This document shows, piece by piece, positions 36,193 to 48,000 of a DNA stretch of 64,000 bases (position 1 is its first letter; each line of letters opens with the position of its first letter). The notes below the pieces were generated by a model that was not told where the DNA came from, searched no databases, and saw only the letters and a program-made list of their open reading frames with translations. A program made the position numbers and the translations under genes. Source of the DNA: Deferribacteraceae bacterium UBA6793 (GTDB lineage: Bacteria > Chrysiogenota > Deferribacteres > Deferribacterales > Geovibrionaceae); the NCBI GenBank assembly GCA_002452405.1, contig DKFP01000009.1, forward strand, positions 222,424 to 286,423, read 5' to 3'.

Positions 36193-37758
36193 ATGGGATA
36201 CTACAGACTGCCGGAAGGCTATCACAAAACGATAGAGGAATTTTCAAAAGCATATGAAGAGTTTGCTGCGGGCAGGCTCTCCGCGGAGGATTTCAAAAAA
36301 CTCTGCCCTCCCCTTGGGGTATACGAGCAGAAGCAGGCGGGAACCTATATGCAGCGGGTACGGCTTGCGGGCGGAATCGTCACAGCGGAACTGCTCGGCG
36401 CCCTTCTGAAACTGTCGGAAAAATACGCAGGCGGTTTTCTGCATATCACAACAAGACAGAACGTTCAGTTCCACGGGGTCGCCATCGAAAACCTGCCAAC
36501 GCTCCAGAGGGAGCTTGCCGCACTGAACCTGCTGACGAAGACCGCAGGGGGTAACTGCGTCCGCAACGTACTCATCGACCCGCTGTCAGGCGTGTCCGCG
36601 GACGACGTTTTCGACGTTTCTCCGTGGGGACTGGAACTTTCCAACAGGCTGCCTGAAAACTCCTTATTCGCCGCACTGCCGCGTAAATTTAAGATAGCAG
36701 TATCATCTTCTGAAAAGGACAGAGCGCTTGCGAAGATAGCCGATATGGGACTGATAGCAAAGATTGAGAACAGTCAAAAGGGTTTCGCTGTCTACACTGG
36801 CGGCGGACTGGGCGTATCGTCCCGCATCGGACACGAGATTTTCAGCTTTATTCCCGCAAACAGCATCCTTGCAGCGGCAACCGCCTTTAATGAGGTTTTC
36901 GACGAATACGGACGGGACGTTCCGAGAAATCAGTCACGCCTACGTTTTCTCATTGAAAGGCTGGGTGCTGAAGTGTTCCGTAGTCTGGCGAATGAAAGAT
37001 TTGAAAAACTTCAGACTGACAGGTCACTTGTTATAGTTCCTGCTGAAATAGTGCCCGCAGACGATGCGGATGATGCGGATTACGAAGAAAACAGCTTTTT
37101 CAGGTCGTTTGCAACACCGCAGAGGCAAAAAAACAGATTTACAGTAAAGATACCGCTGTTTTTCGGGCATATATCCACGGAAACAGGTGGGCTTATAGCA
37201 GGTTTTATAAATAAATATCCTGAAACAGAGATAAGATTCACCCAAACGCAGAATATTCTTATACGCAACGTATCCGCGGCGGCTCTTAAAGAGGCGGAAA
37301 ATATGGCTGCGGCAATAAGCCCCCTTGCGGCTGCGAACGGATTTATAAGTGATGTGAAAACGTGTGCCGGAGCAGACTTTTGCAGGCTGTCCATAACAAG
37401 CTCAGCTACGCTGCACAAAAAGATAATTGAAGCTGTCGCGGCAGTGCCGGAACTGAAAAATGTGGAAAACGTCAGCGTCGGCATATCCGGCTGCCCAAAC
37501 GGGTGCGGACATACCGTGATATCTGACATGGGCTTCGGAGGAAGGCTCAGAAACGGAAAAGAGACGTATAAAATCTATATATGCGGTTCCGCTTCGCAGC
37601 TCGGAAAAGAAGCGGGAGAGCTTGACGGGGAGAAGATACCCGCGTTTTTCGTATCTGTTCTGAAAGCGTTCAGAGCTTCCGAATTTTCCGATTTCTCCCT
37701 TTTTCTTCAAACGGGCGGTTATGAAAAGATTGAATCACTGATAAAAGACATCACATAA
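36193..37758 (+). CDS. Siroheme sulfite reductase (assimilatory, nitrite/sulfite reductase family)
   Basis: 521 residues from the ATG at 36193 (GAGGACGAT upstream). Two ferredoxin-like/siroheme half-domains: the first with FLHITTRQNVQFHGV and KTAGGNCVRNV, the second with RFTQTQNILIRNV. The siroheme-[4Fe-4S] ligands are CAGADFCRL and GCPNGCGH (C-x5-C and C-x3-C). Being last in a cys operon after CysDN and CysH, sulfite is the most likely substrate, giving sulfide; nitrite is the alternative. A ferredoxin-type donor is expected since there is no flavoprotein subunit gene. Confidence 0.9.
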   Translation: MGYYRLPEGYHKTIEEFSKAYEEFAAGRLSAEDFKKLCPPLGVYEQKQAGTYMQRVRLAGGIVTAELLGALLKLSEKYAGGFLHITTRQNVQFHGVAIENLPTLQRELAALNLLTKTAGGNCVRNVLIDPLSGVSADDVFDVSPWGLELSNRLPENSLFAALPRKFKIAVSSSEKDRALAKIADMGLIAKIENSQKGFAVYTGGGLGVSSRIGHEIFSFIPANSILAAATAFNEVFDEYGRDVPRNQSRLRFLIERLGAEVFRSLANERFEKLQTDRSLVIVPAEIVPADDADDADYEENSFFRSFATPQRQKNRFTVKIPLFFGHISTETGGLIAGFINKYPETEIRFTQTQNILIRNVSAAALKEAENMAAAISPLAAANGFISDVKTCAGADFCRLSITSSATLHKKIIEAVAAVPELKNVENVSVGISGCPNGCGHTVISDMGFGGRLRNGKETYKIYICGSASQLGKEAGELDGEKIPAFFVSVLKAFRASEFSDFSLFLQTGGYEKIESLIKDIT

Positions 37759-37766
37759 AACAAAAC

Positions 37767-37797
37767 GGGCTGACAGTGGTAATGCTGTCAGCCCTTT
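37767..37797. terminator. Bidirectional terminator between the cys and secretion operons
   Basis: GGGCTGACAG (37767-37776) and CTGTCAGCCC (37785-37794) form a perfect 10-bp stem with an 8-nt loop, T-run after and A-run before. It lies between the convergent sulfite reductase and HlyD-type genes. Confidence 0.88.
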
Positions 37798-37821
37798 GAT
37801 AAACAACTTACTAACCGTAAC

Positions 37822-39117
37822 TTATTCTTCCTGAAGCGACCTGCGCAACACGGAAGTAAGCGGATCCATAATATAATTCAGGAACGTTCTGCTGCCTGCA
37901 TTTACAGAAATCTCCACAGGCATACCAGGAACAATATCATAATCGTCCATTCTTGCCATCTCATTTACGGGAACTGAAATATGCATGAGATAATACTGCT
38001 CACCTGAATTCTGGTCAGAGAAAACATCGGGAGAAATATCCTCCACAACTCCCTGAATCACAGGAGTGGTTCTTGATTTGAATGATGTAAATTTTACTGA
38101 TGTCGCCATTCCAGCCTTCACACTATCCACATCAAGAGGTCGCAGTTTAGCTTCTATAATTTTTTTCTCATCGTATGGAACAATGTCCATAATTGCTGTT
38201 CCGGGGCTAAGAACACCGCCTATCGTGTGAATTTTAAGTCCGATAACCTTTCCGGAAATAGGTGCCCTGATAGATGTTCTGTCTAAAATATCCTCAAGAG
38301 ACTGAAGCTGGGTGCTCATTTCTGTAATCTTTTCCTGTGATTCAGCAATTTTAGATATAAGATCCTGCTGCCACTCCTTATCCACCTGAAGCAGACTAAG
38401 TTTTGCTTCATCTCTGGATATCTGGGCTTCTGAAATATTTGCTATGGTTTTTTCCAGTTCTCCGTGGAACTGATTCAGCATCTGCTGTTTTTCGAACATA
38501 ACAGACGATTCGATCAGCTTCTTTTTAAGTAGTAATTCGACCCTGACCAACTCTGAATCCATATTGTCTATCTGCTTTTCGGTGGCATGTTTAATAGCCT
38601 GGAGAGCATTTATCTTTTCATTCAGCTGACCTATCCGCTGGGTAAGAATCTCTTTTTTGCCGATATGCTCACTGAGCATGTTTCTGAACAATATCTGGTG
38701 TATTCCGGCAATATTCTTTATCTGAGGATCGGTCACCTTAGAGATGTCCTGTCCGAATACCAGCTCTTTTTTGCCAAGCAACAAAGAGGTATATGTATCA
38801 TATTTGGCAGTTTCAACAAGATATCTGAACCGAAGGGTGTCTCTGTCTGATTTAGCTTTTGTGTCGTCCAGCACCAGCAGTGTTTGTCCCTGCTTAACGA
38901 TGCTGCCCTCTTTTACGAACAACTCATGAACGATTCCGCCTTCAAGGTGCTGAACCGTCTTTCTTTTGTTGTCTACAACAACTGTTCCGCTACATATGAC
39001 ACCCTTTGCAAGTGGAGCAAAGGCAGCCCATACAATAAGAACAGTCACGATAAGAACAATTATCAGTGCAACCATGATGTGCAGTTTACTGCTATTTCTG
39101 CTCAAGATCAGCTCCAT
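37822..39117 (-). CDS. Type I secretion membrane-fusion protein (HlyD family)
   Basis: 431 residues from the ATG at 39117, placed just before the single transmembrane helix (MVALIIVLIVTVLIVWAAF); the frame runs 34 residues further upstream within the ABC gene, which I regard as non-coding. A lipoyl-like segment KTVQHLEGGIVHELFVKEG, a long coiled coil about 95-285, the second lipoyl half DRTSIRAPISGKVIGLKIHT and a beta-barrel domain follow. It links the ABC exporter to the TolC-like channel. The start overlaps the ABC gene by 26 nt. Confidence 0.9.
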   Translation of the reverse strand: MELILSRNSSKLHIMVALIIVLIVTVLIVWAAFAPLAKGVICSGTVVVDNKRKTVQHLEGGIVHELFVKEGSIVKQGQTLLVLDDTKAKSDRDTLRFRYLVETAKYDTYTSLLLGKKELVFGQDISKVTDPQIKNIAGIHQILFRNMLSEHIGKKEILTQRIGQLNEKINALQAIKHATEKQIDNMDSELVRVELLLKKKLIESSVMFEKQQMLNQFHGELEKTIANISEAQISRDEAKLSLLQVDKEWQQDLISKIAESQEKITEMSTQLQSLEDILDRTSIRAPISGKVIGLKIHTIGGVLSPGTAIMDIVPYDEKKIIEAKLRPLDVDSVKAGMATSVKFTSFKSRTTPVIQGVVEDISPDVFSDQNSGEQYYLMHISVPVNEMARMDDYDIVPGMPVEISVNAGSRTFLNYIMDPLTSVLRRSLQEE

Positions 39118-40810
39118 TTCTTCTTTCTTGATGCTGAGAAGCCATTTTCTCCATAAATTGTTTCGGGGTTCCGAAGAAAACCATTCTGCCTTCAGCGATA
39201 AACAATACCTTATCAGCAATTTTGAGAATATTCTGGTTATGCGATATTACCACGAAAGTAGTTTTTTCTTTTTTCATATTTGCTATAGAAGTATGTAAAG
39301 CCTGTATGCCAGCCACATCCAGATTTGAGTCAGGCTCATCAAGAACTATCAGCACTGGTTTGTTATAAAAACATCTCGCAAGTGCAATTCTCTGTGATTC
39401 ACCACCGGAAAGCTGAATCCCGTTGCCTCCGATAACAGTACCGTAACCTTCGGCAAAATTTAGGATAAGCTGGTGGCAATCAGCCGTCTTAGCTGCCTGA
39501 ACAATCGCCTCGTCATTACCGGCGTTGAATCTTGAGATATTATCAGCAATTGTGCCATCCAGTAACTGAACATCCTGCGGCATATATCCGATATGGGCAC
39601 CAAGCTGATCGGAATCCCATTGGCGAAGCTCGGCTCCATCCAATCTCACCTCACCGCTTCCTGGGGTTAAAAGACCGACTATAGATTTTGCCAGTGTGGT
39701 TTTACCGGATCCGCTGGGACCAAGCACAACCAGCATTTCGCCATGGTTTAATTTAAATGATATTTTATGCAGTATATATTTTTTTGATACGGCAACAGCA
39801 ATACTCAGATCATTTACAGTCAGATCTCCTGACGGAGAAGGTAAATGAATATGAGTTTCATCTTTCTCCCTTATCCCCAGTAACATCTCTATCCTTTTAT
39901 AAGACATAACAGCCGATATCAGCTCTCTGCTGACAGCTATGGTCTGCTCTATGGGTCCCAGAGCTTTACCAAGAATTATAGATGCGGCAACCATCACTCC
40001 GGCAGTCGCCTCGTTTGAAAGCACCAGATATCCGCCGAAACCGAGCATGGCACTCTGTAAGATTATTCTGAATGTCTTAGTTGAATCTGCAAAAGCATAA
40101 ACCCTTTTTGTTGAAACTTCCCATGAATCTGCCGTATCGGAATATGATTTGATCCATTTATCCCTTATGCTACCCAACATACCCATTGATTTAATTACAT
40201 CAGTGTTTCTGATACAGTCATCCAGAAAACGGAATGATCTGGTCTGATTTGAATGCGTTGCCCTGACACGTTCTTTTGTTGCATATTCAGATGCAACCGT
40301 AATTAAAACAGAGATTATCATACCTGCCAACGCCACCAGACCAAGAGATATGTGCATGTAAAAGATTACGAGCAGGAATAAAGGTGCCCATGGCAAATCG
40401 ATTATTGCCAGCATTGGTTTTCCCGTGAGCATTGCACGAACGGTCTCAAGATCTCGTATAAACTGGGCATCGCTCTTATTATTCGCAGAATTTGTGCTGA
40501 ATACGGCATTGAATATCCTAACATTGAAAATATCATCTATTTGCAGACTCACACTCATCATAAGCCGCGAACGGAGATAGTTCAGAACGCCGTAACAGGT
40601 CAGTAGAAAAAGCGCCAGCACGGAGAGCATTATAAGAGTTTCTATGCTCCTGCTGGTGAGCACTCTGTCATATATCTGCAACATATAAAGAGGGGATGTG
40701 AGCAGAAGAAGATTTGTTAATACGCTAAGGATAACAACAAGAATCAGTTCACTTTTTATCCTAGGAACAGCCCAGATTGTTTTCATTATACTGAATTTTT
40801 TATTATTCAA
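39092..40810 (-). CDS. Type I secretion ABC transporter (PrtD/LapB family)
   Basis: 572 residues. Six-helix ABC exporter domain (about 20-320; ELILVVILSVLTNLLLLTSPLYM in part) and ATPase domain (Walker A GPSGSGKTTLAKS, signature LSGGESQRIALARC, Walker B PVLIVLDEPDSNLD). No N-terminal peptidase C39 domain, so it exports proteins with C-terminal, uncleaved signals, as for RTX proteins. It overlaps the TolC-like gene by 4 nt (ATGA type). Confidence 0.93.
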   Translation of the reverse strand: MNNKKFSIMKTIWAVPRIKSELILVVILSVLTNLLLLTSPLYMLQIYDRVLTSRSIETLIMLSVLALFLLTCYGVLNYLRSRLMMSVSLQIDDIFNVRIFNAVFSTNSANNKSDAQFIRDLETVRAMLTGKPMLAIIDLPWAPLFLLVIFYMHISLGLVALAGMIISVLITVASEYATKERVRATHSNQTRSFRFLDDCIRNTDVIKSMGMLGSIRDKWIKSYSDTADSWEVSTKRVYAFADSTKTFRIILQSAMLGFGGYLVLSNEATAGVMVAASIILGKALGPIEQTIAVSRELISAVMSYKRIEMLLGIREKDETHIHLPSPSGDLTVNDLSIAVAVSKKYILHKISFKLNHGEMLVVLGPSGSGKTTLAKSIVGLLTPGSGEVRLDGAELRQWDSDQLGAHIGYMPQDVQLLDGTIADNISRFNAGNDEAIVQAAKTADCHQLILNFAEGYGTVIGGNGIQLSGGESQRIALARCFYNKPVLIVLDEPDSNLDVAGIQALHTSIANMKKEKTTFVVISHNQNILKIADKVLFIAEGRMVFFGTPKQFMEKMASQHQERRNGADLEQK

Positions 40811-42078
40811 TTCCTGGCTCCTTGCAGACCTGATTCAAAAATACCGTTCGATGTCAAATACATGAGAGACAACCACTCGCCGTCATAAGCAGCCTTGTTG
40901 TCTTCAATCTGCATTCTGACATCCAAAAGCCTTGTATAACTGTCCAGCAATACAAGAATTGTCGCAGAGTTGTTTTCAAGCTGTTCTTTGACAAGCCTCA
41001 TATTTTCAGCAGTCATCTTTTCCTGTTCTTTCAGTGCATTTCCGGTTTCATCATATGCAATCATCATAGACCACAACTCTGAAATCTTATCCATTACACT
41101 GTTCTCTTCCGAAGCTATGTCCAATTTTGAAGCCTGAACGCGGGAATAATGGCTTTTGATTTTGCTGACCCTTGCACCTCCTTCAAATATAGGGATATCA
41201 AGGTTGAGCATATATATGTCCGAATCGACCGACTGACTGCCGATATCGCCACGCTGAAATGTTGCAGAAAGGGACAGATCCGGCCATATCTGAGATTTTG
41301 TCAGCCCATATTCTTCAAGAGCAACTTTGTACTGAGATTTTATCTTACGTATGCTTAGCGAATTGTTGAGCGCGTCATTTTTCATGGAATCATAACTGAT
41401 TATGTTGCTGAATAGATCTTCCATCCGCAACTCAGCTGCCATGGAATCAGGAAAATCAGGAGCAAGTCTTTTCAATTTTCTCACAGCGACTTCTGTTTCC
41501 GATTTTATTTTGCGGTAGTTTACTTTTTCACTATTCAGCATTGAAAAATAGCTTATCTCATCAGTTGCTTTAAGGGTTCCGCCTTCGATGGATTCTTTTA
41601 CAAGCGCAACGCTTTTAGTTAGATTTTCAATCTTAGTTTCTGAGATAGCAAGTTTTGATGAATTGTGATTGATATCAAGGATGGCTTTTATAATCTCATA
41701 AATAACATCATTACGTTTATTTACCACTGAATATTTTTCAAGCTCAACCTTTGCTCCGGATATAGCTCTTTGCGCAAACTCTTTTCCAAATGCAGGGATA
41801 GGCTGTTTCAGACTGAGACCGTATATCTGCTTCAAACCCGTATCGTCAGATGGATTTTTGCTATCTATCTTTCCATATGCCCCGCTGCCGCTGACCGTTG
41901 GTAAATAAACAGATATTGTTCCATCTGCATCCGTCTGCACTGAATTGAACCCTTCTTTGGCGGAAACGACCCGTGGGTCATTTTCCGCCGCAGAAAGGAT
42001 TGTTTCCGCTAAATTTCCGGCATAGCTGAAAGAGCATAAAAACAGTATGCCTGATATGATTGATAACCTTATATACAT
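40807..42078 (-). CDS. TolC-family outer-membrane channel
   Basis: 423 residues with a signal peptide (SIISGILFLCSFSYAGN). Mostly helical, with two repeated halves; YLPTVSGSGAYGKID and the later WPDLSLSATFQRGDIG are the paired beta-strand regions, typical of outer-membrane efflux proteins. It completes the type I system for the giant protein encoded 5 nt upstream. Confidence 0.88.
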   Translation of the reverse strand: MYIRLSIISGILFLCSFSYAGNLAETILSAAENDPRVVSAKEGFNSVQTDADGTISVYLPTVSGSGAYGKIDSKNPSDDTGLKQIYGLSLKQPIPAFGKEFAQRAISGAKVELEKYSVVNKRNDVIYEIIKAILDINHNSSKLAISETKIENLTKSVALVKESIEGGTLKATDEISYFSMLNSEKVNYRKIKSETEVAVRKLKRLAPDFPDSMAAELRMEDLFSNIISYDSMKNDALNNSLSIRKIKSQYKVALEEYGLTKSQIWPDLSLSATFQRGDIGSQSVDSDIYMLNLDIPIFEGGARVSKIKSHYSRVQASKLDIASEENSVMDKISELWSMMIAYDETGNALKEQEKMTAENMRLVKEQLENNSATILVLLDSYTRLLDVRMQIEDNKAAYDGEWLSLMYLTSNGIFESGLQGARN

Positions 42079-42083
42079 CTTTG

Positions 42084-45000
42084 TTAAACTATGTCGTAGT
42101 GTCCCAGATTTGCAAGTTTTGTATCATCAAACAACATACCCATAGCCATATCGCCGTTATCGATTCCAGCCAGTTTGTAGGGAAGCTCATTCTGTGAGCT
42201 TTCAGCGTCGGCAACTTCATAAAGAAGCGAGTTATCAAGGTTGTTGATGTACATGTCATCAAAGTCAGCATCATATTCGTCAAGATAGGAATGATTACTG
42301 AGCGAGTCACCGGATGTATAAAGCCTGACTGTTGTTCCGTCACCATAAACCGCGGATACATTCTTCATATCCACATCACTGGTATATAACCAACCACCTA
42401 TGTCCGCTATACTGTCGGCTATTGTATCGCTGCTTCCGTAATCTTCATAGAAAGTAAGAAACGGGTTGTCGTTTTCATCCTCAACAAAGAACACCGGATG
42501 GTTATCGATATGCATTATGCTTGTATCAAAAGGATTTCTGACCTGAATTTCATTTATATTATCATTTTGATACGCAATATAAGCAGATGGCAGATAGCTG
42601 TCGTCCAGCCTGATTTCAAATGTCCACGCCTCGTCTGTGTCAAGAACATTCCAACTGGTGTCATCTTCGGTAATTGTATAAAACAGTGAAATGGAATTGT
42701 CCGGAGCATAGTTGACGTTGCCATACATGGTCATGTAATCGTCGTAATCGCCGTCTGAATAACCAACCACCGGAGCATACATTTCAAGCAGAGTTTCATA
42801 TACATAACCGGTATTGCTCAAAGTATTTTCATATGCCTGATTTCCCCATATAACGAAGAACGATGTATCAATGAGGCTCTGACCTCCGAAAGAGAGCGAT
42901 TCCACACTGTAGAGAGCATCAACATTCCCATCGTTATCATTAACAATTAATGTGGAGTTTTGGACATAGATACTGTAATCGTTTATGTTACCGTCATAAA
43001 AAGCCATGTCTATGCCGCTGCCGCCATGCACTCTGTCTGACCCTTCACCCATATAAAACTCATCGGAACCGGCACCGCCATATACGTAGTCATTGCCGCC
43101 GTTATCATAGATAACATCTCCGGTCTCACTTCCAACTATGAAGTTAGTCGAATCGTTACCGATAAACTCATGGTTCGCATAGTCCGCATTGACACCTTTA
43201 TCAACAAAATGCAGTTGTTCAATATCCCAAAGGTTATCAGGAGTACCATCAACATTCAGAACAACTTTGTTTGTTCCGCCAAGATTTAAAATGGAATCGA
43301 TTTCATGATTAAAATCTCCGGTCATATTGCCATGATTCAGGTTGCCTTTGAAAATATAAGTATTCTCAAACTGATATACGACCGTATCGGTTCCTCCGTC
43401 GTCATCATAAGCAGTGTCAGAGAATGGATTTTTCTGGTGACCATATACGTCATCGCTTCCGCCGCCGACATAGAAAATATCATCAGAGCCGTTAGAACTG
43501 CCGACCGCATCCCCGATGAGTATATCAGAGTTGTTCGTACCTATGAGTATCTGGTTATCAGTGTATCTTTCTGCGCTGAAATACTCTCTGTCCATATCTA
43601 TAAGATTATTTATTCCACCGATTTCATCAGCAAACGGAAACGGTAGAATACTTGTTATAAAGCCGATGGCGGACTGCATATCTTCTATTAAGTGATCCAT
43701 ACTCGGAACATCACCAACGATCTCACCATAGTCTGACAATTTAACAGGGTCGTAAGTATCCACCTCGCCTTCAACTCCGCCAATATTGGTATAATGTGTA
43801 ATAAAATCTAAGTCATGCGTAAAACCGACTTCATCCATTTTTTCAATCTGTGCTAAATAGCTTTCGTCCATGCCGTGCAGTTTGACCTGGTAATACAATC
43901 CAAGCAAAGGAATATCCGCAAGCAAGCTGTTAAAAGTTAATGCATCCACATTAATGTGGGTACCTGCATCATCTCCTATGATATTGTTAGCCGTAATCAG
44001 GCTATTAACGTCAAGGCTATCAACCATTGACGCTATATAAGTAGTCAGGTTGCCTATTAATTTTTCAAGAAATGTTGATCCTGTAACTATATCTGGATAA
44101 GCATCTTTAAGGAAAGCCATAGTTGCATTATAATATTTAACAAAATTAGTTGAATAATCTGCAACCAGCTCTGAAAGTTTACTAAACCCATGTTCAGCCA
44201 GCCCGCTCATCCCTTTTGAAACAACATAATTTATTGCAGATTCAACGAAATGCTCCAGAATTTGCACAACATCCGCCACTGGATCGTGAGCAACTTCTAT
44301 TTTGAAATAATCAATTCTGTTATCAAGTGAAAAATCATGACTAACATCCCAGTCCAATGCTTCCGGAGCGGCAAAACTTGCACCGTAAACATTTACTCCG
44401 CTATTAACGAGGGCATTTCCACCGATAGCGTCATCACACAAATACCATGTGACCATTGCGCCTCCAAGACTGTGCCCTGTTACATAAACATTTTTAATAC
44501 CGTTCGAATCGTCTGAAACATAATCATATATTGCCTGCAAAAGATTTTTATTATCAGCACTGTCCTGAAATTTTTCATAATGATCGCCTTGTAACACCCA
44601 TTCCAAAGCATCAGAATCGGTCGCACTGAAAATGGAATCCGTTCCGCGGAAGGAAAGTACCAAAGAATCTCCATGAACAGCAATAAGAGCAGCAACATTT
44701 TCATTGGTAAACATACTGTCCGCATTTGCTGCAAGAGAAAGCTCACCATTTGAATCAAGATTCATAAATGCCCATGTATCTGAAAGCGACTCTCTGTATG
44801 TCGAACTTTCATATGCAGCGGAGGCAAAAACGGCTAATTCTTTTATCGGGTTTGTATTATCAAAGCCAGATTCAGCAGCTGCATATAAATCTGTAAACTT
44901 CATACTGATATTATTGAAAACCAGATATTCCGTGGATGAGTAGATTGTGTCCGTTCCGTCTTTAAGATTCTCTCCGTCAGCAACACTAACAATAAGATTG

Positions 45001-48000
45001 CCCCCGACAGAAGAAAAATTGTATTGATCTGAATTACCGGAAAATACAGCCATATCTGCATCTCCATCTCCACCGATAATGGTATCGTTACCAACTCCTC
45101 CCTGCATGATATCGTTACCGGCTCCGCCTTTTATTATGTTATCAAGGCTGTTGCCCGTAATTGTATCATCACCGGAAGTGCCTATGACATTTTCAACGAA
45201 GTCAACTCGCGCCTGTTCGAGCAGCGCATCCTCAAGGTTGTTGACATCGATAGTAATTGATGCATCTTTTTCTCCGGTGGAGTGATCATCCGCAGGTTCT
45301 TCGACCTTTGTTCCGTCGAATGCTATAGGGTTAAGATATTCTATATCGTCATAATCCAAACCTCCGAAACCAAGAGCATCCGAAAATATGTTATGCTCTA
45401 TTAAGAAATTCTCCCATGTGTTTTCCAGCGTAGAAGTGATACCATAATTTGGTTCTCCGTCTGAAAGGAAGAATGAATAGTTCAAACCATTGTCATAAAA
45501 TTTACCTTCATCATCAAGATCATAATAGTTCATTGCAGCATTTATTGCATCGTCATAATATGTTCCGCCATCGGCATATAAACCGTTTATCAGATCCGTG
45601 GCAGAATCAATATCCACCCAGTCCGTATACTGAACAGAATCGCTGAACCTGACAAGTTTAACCGATACGTTTCCAAGCTCATCATAGGCATCCAGAAGTG
45701 CGATTGCCGCCTGTTTTGCCTGTATAAGCCTTGTTCCGCTCATACTACCGGAAGTGTCCATGATTATCATGATATTGAAGTTAGAGGCAATCTGCCCGAT
45801 TGCACCAAGGGTGTTGCCTGCTCCAAGCTGAATGGATATATCATTTCCGACAGTTCCACCTGATTTCAGATTTATATCGGCTCCACTTGCAAGCCTACTG
45901 AGATCCAGTGTGTCTACACCACCATTATCAAGTATTATCTTATCCCCGACATCCGTGATGAGGAACGTATCATCCCCTTTATTACCGACATAGACATCGT
46001 CTCCGCTTGTTCCGTTGAATTTATCGGAGTAGTCACTTCCTATCAGATAGTCATCGCCTGCACCGCCTGTTATATCTCCATGATTATGTACGACATTTTC
46101 AAGGTTAACTGCCTGAGTGCTGTCAATCTGGTTGAACTGCAATCCTGATTGAACAGTGAAAGTATTCGGCAGACTGATGGATCCGTTCAGAGCTTCAAAA
46201 CTTCCGCTTCCAGTAAGTATTCTTGCTCCGCCAAGATCATCCAGAGAGCTTATTTTCAAATTAACATTATCGCCGACATCTATCTGACCTATATAAGACA
46301 GGTTAAGCTGAGTAAGGTCAATATCCATAGGAGTATCGCCGGTGTTGACAATTCTGATTGTACTGGAACCGTCACCTGTAAGTCCGCTTATCACAGACAA
46401 TTGCCCGGCAGAAAATATTACATCCGACCTTATCTCGATATTTTCAATACTATCAAGAATATAATTACTTATATCAGCAGTTCCGTATACATAAAGAGTG
46501 TCGTTGCCGTCTCCTCCCCGGATAATTTCCACAGATCCTGACTCATCTTCATTAAAATCCATTCCGTTGTAGTTTGTAAGCTGCTCTCCGAGTACTTCAG
46601 TATCCTGAGCGGAATCAACTTTACCACCGGTTGACAGATCACCGACGACAACAAAAATATCATCGCCATCACCGCCTTCCATGGTATCCACTCCGCCGCC
46701 GCCTCTTATAATATCATTGCCACTGCCGCCGATAATTGTATCATTGCCGGCACCGCCTTCGATTCTGTCGCCAAGATCAGAACCTGTAAGCGTATCATTG
46801 CCCTCAGTTCCGATTATTATGTCACCGGATACGACTGTTCCGTTGTGCACGGAACCATCATCGACAACTCCGGTACTGTTCAGAACCTGTGTCGAAATCA
46901 GTTTACCGGAAAGGTCAAGCCCGCCGTCGTTTTGAGAAGCCTGAAGACTTCCTTCACCTGTAATATATCTGAGACTCTGAACATCAGACTGGTCTGCAAC
47001 AACTGTAACATCGCTGCCGATATTGAGTGTTTTAAATTCAGAAAAATCAATCCCACTGAGGTCTACAGTGATAGGAGAACCTGTATCATTTGTTATAACC
47101 AAAGTGGATTCTCCATCGCCCTTTATGAAAGAAATACCCATAGAATTGAATTGCTGAGCTGTCATAGTCAAAGTAGAATTAACCAGAATTTGTTGAAAAC
47201 CTGCTACATTCATACCTGTCATATCTACGTTGCCATAGATAACCAGAGTGTTGGTTCCGGCTCCGCCGTTAAGTTGCTCACCGACGGCTGCCTCACTCAC
47301 CGACCTGTTATTAAGGTCTGCCAGAGAAAGAACACCGGAAAGATTAAGTGTGGTTCCTCCTGGGTTTGTAATATCAGAAGAGCTGTATTGGTTGACTCCT
47401 GTGGTTCCTACCAAAACAACAGTATCGTCTCCTGAACCGGTATCTACAATGTCCGCTCCTTCTCCGGGACGAATCAAATCTCTTCCACCATCTGTAAGAA
47501 TGGTGTCGTCTCCGGCAAGTCCTATTATTGTATAGTTGTTAAGCAATGTTGAATAATCGTAGTTATCATCACCAACTGTACCTGTTACAAAAATATTCTC
47601 AGTCAGGTTGGTTACGTTTACTGTAAATGCCTGAGATTTTGTAAGACCGCCACTGTCGGTGGACGTCACGGTAACGCTTACTGTCGGCTCCGTTTCATAA
47701 TTCAGGCTTGTCCCGCTTATCAGTTTGAGGTTGCCGTTAACCACTTCAAACCTATTGTCGCTTACTGAGTATGTGAATGTATCGCCTGCGTCAGCATCGG
47801 TTGTGCTGAGTGCACCGATGACAGCGCCCGCTGAGTTCTCCGCAACGGTGTTAGCTGAGAGACTAACTGCTGACGGGGCATCATTTACGTTGGCTACGTT
47901 TACTGTAAATGCCTGAGATTTAGTCAGCCCGCCGCTGTCGGTGGATGTCACGGTAACGCTTACTGTCGGCTCCGTTTCATAATTCAGGCTTGTCCCGCTT

